From assembly GCF_900116765.1 (NCBI RefSeq), contig NZ_UETC01000002.1:124001-188000 (forward strand): a stretch of 64,000 nt of DNA, in the 5' to 3' direction. Within the stretch, counting starts at the first letter, position 1, and each line of letters opens with the position of its first letter. The DNA is from Jannaschia seohaensis (GTDB taxonomy: Bacteria; Pseudomonadota; Alphaproteobacteria; Rhodobacterales; Rhodobacteraceae). The notes beneath the pieces were generated by a model. It made no database searches. It had not been told where the DNA came from and worked only from the letters and a program-made list of their open reading frames with translations. Both the position numbers and the translations under genes were made by a program. Positions 63,730-64,000 of this stretch are shown here, in pieces.

Positions 63730-64000
63730 TCAGCTCATGGCGGCCCGCCGCAGCGATGACTCTGCGGACGGGGACCCATCCGATGCGGCACCGATCCGGA
63801 ACGTCTCGATGAGCCCCAGCATATGCGAGGCGGCGTTCTTCAGCGACAGGTTCGCCGTCGTCATCTCTTCGAACATGGCCGTATTCTGCTGTGTCGTCTG
63901 ATCGATCTGGAGCAAGGCGCGGTTGATCTCCTGGACGGCGACGGACTGCTCGTCTGCGGAGACCGCGATCTGTTCCATCTGGCCGCCGATCCGGTCGATG
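63730..64000 (-). CDS. Methyl-accepting chemotaxis protein, C-terminal part
   Basis: The last 89 codons of a chemoreceptor whose 5' part lies beyond the window. The text IDRIGGQMEQIAVSADEQSV, AVQEINRALLQIDQTTQQNTAMFEEMTTANLSLKNAASHMLGLIETF is the descending arm of the MCP signalling coiled coil, with the QQNTAMFEEMT stretch typical of adaptation regions. A 20-residue polar tail follows; there is no CheR-docking pentapeptide at the end. Signal and membrane topology cannot be judged. Confidence 0.85.
   Translation of the reverse strand, partial: IDRIGGQMEQIAVSADEQSVAVQEINRALLQIDQTTQQNTAMFEEMTTANLSLKNAASHMLGLIETFRIGAASDGSPSAESSLRRAAMS

Overview
The window reads as chromosomal DNA of a high-GC alphaproteobacterium of the Rhodobacteraceae (Roseobacter-type) lineage. 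This rests on gene content I recognise: a detached corrinoid methionine-synthase module with a DUF4445 reactivator, the acs-adk-DUF4212-symporter-DUF294-exonuclease block, an L3 ribosomal protein with a long acidic tail, VPLPA-type C-terminal sorting signals and a perfect CtrA box. No search could be run, so the genus is left open.

Layout. 0-2 kb: a frameshifted surface protein gene and a Ppx/GppA phosphatase. 2.1-6.6 kb (+): MetF-like reductase, methyltetrahydrofolate:corrinoid methyltransferase and corrinoid reactivator. 6.6-13.1 kb (-): an arsenate-type GAPDH and ArsJ exporter, then a ynjF-ynjB-ynjC-ynjD block (CDP-alcohol phosphotransferase and ABC importer). 13.6-33.3 kb (+): about 20 kb of tightly packed catabolic genes holding a complete hydantoinase set (hydantoin racemase, cyclic-amide hydrolase, N-carbamoyl-D-amino-acid hydrolase), two further amidohydrolases, two ABC importers (peptide-type and amino-acid-type), a TPP-dependent lyase/decarboxylase, a DHDPS-family lyase, an SDR, a flavin reductase-like protein and a LysR regulator. 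33.7-42.3 kb (+): acetate activation and uptake (acs, adk fused in frame to DUF4212, symporter, DUF294 protein, membrane exonuclease). 42.4-48.1 kb: a metzincin with sorting signal, then decayed genes and a prophage or island remnant lying against tRNA-Arg(ACG). 48.3-52.0 kb (-): histidine kinase, MerA-like flavoprotein, TVP38 membrane protein. 52.3-56.4 kb (+): rpmH-rnpA-yidD, a DUF1127-like small protein, ttcA, a degenerate GGDEF/EAL protein. 56.5-63.0 kb (-): the S10 ribosomal cluster, split by terminators and by a serine protease gene and a sorting-signal protein gene. 63.7-64 kb: the C-terminal end of a chemotaxis receptor.

How it works together. The 13.6-33.3 kb block looks like one pathway: import of an N-heterocyclic or carbamoylated compound, ring opening to an N-carbamoyl amino acid, decarbamoylation, and further side-chain breakdown by the TPP and DHDPS-family enzymes. 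The natural substrate cannot be named from sequence and this is the most promising undescribed system here. The acs block handles acetate. Several genes (63-624, 43691-44620, 45727-45985, 46919-48022) carry frameshifts, truncation or a stop; two of the shifts fall in or beside C/G runs and could be assembly errors.
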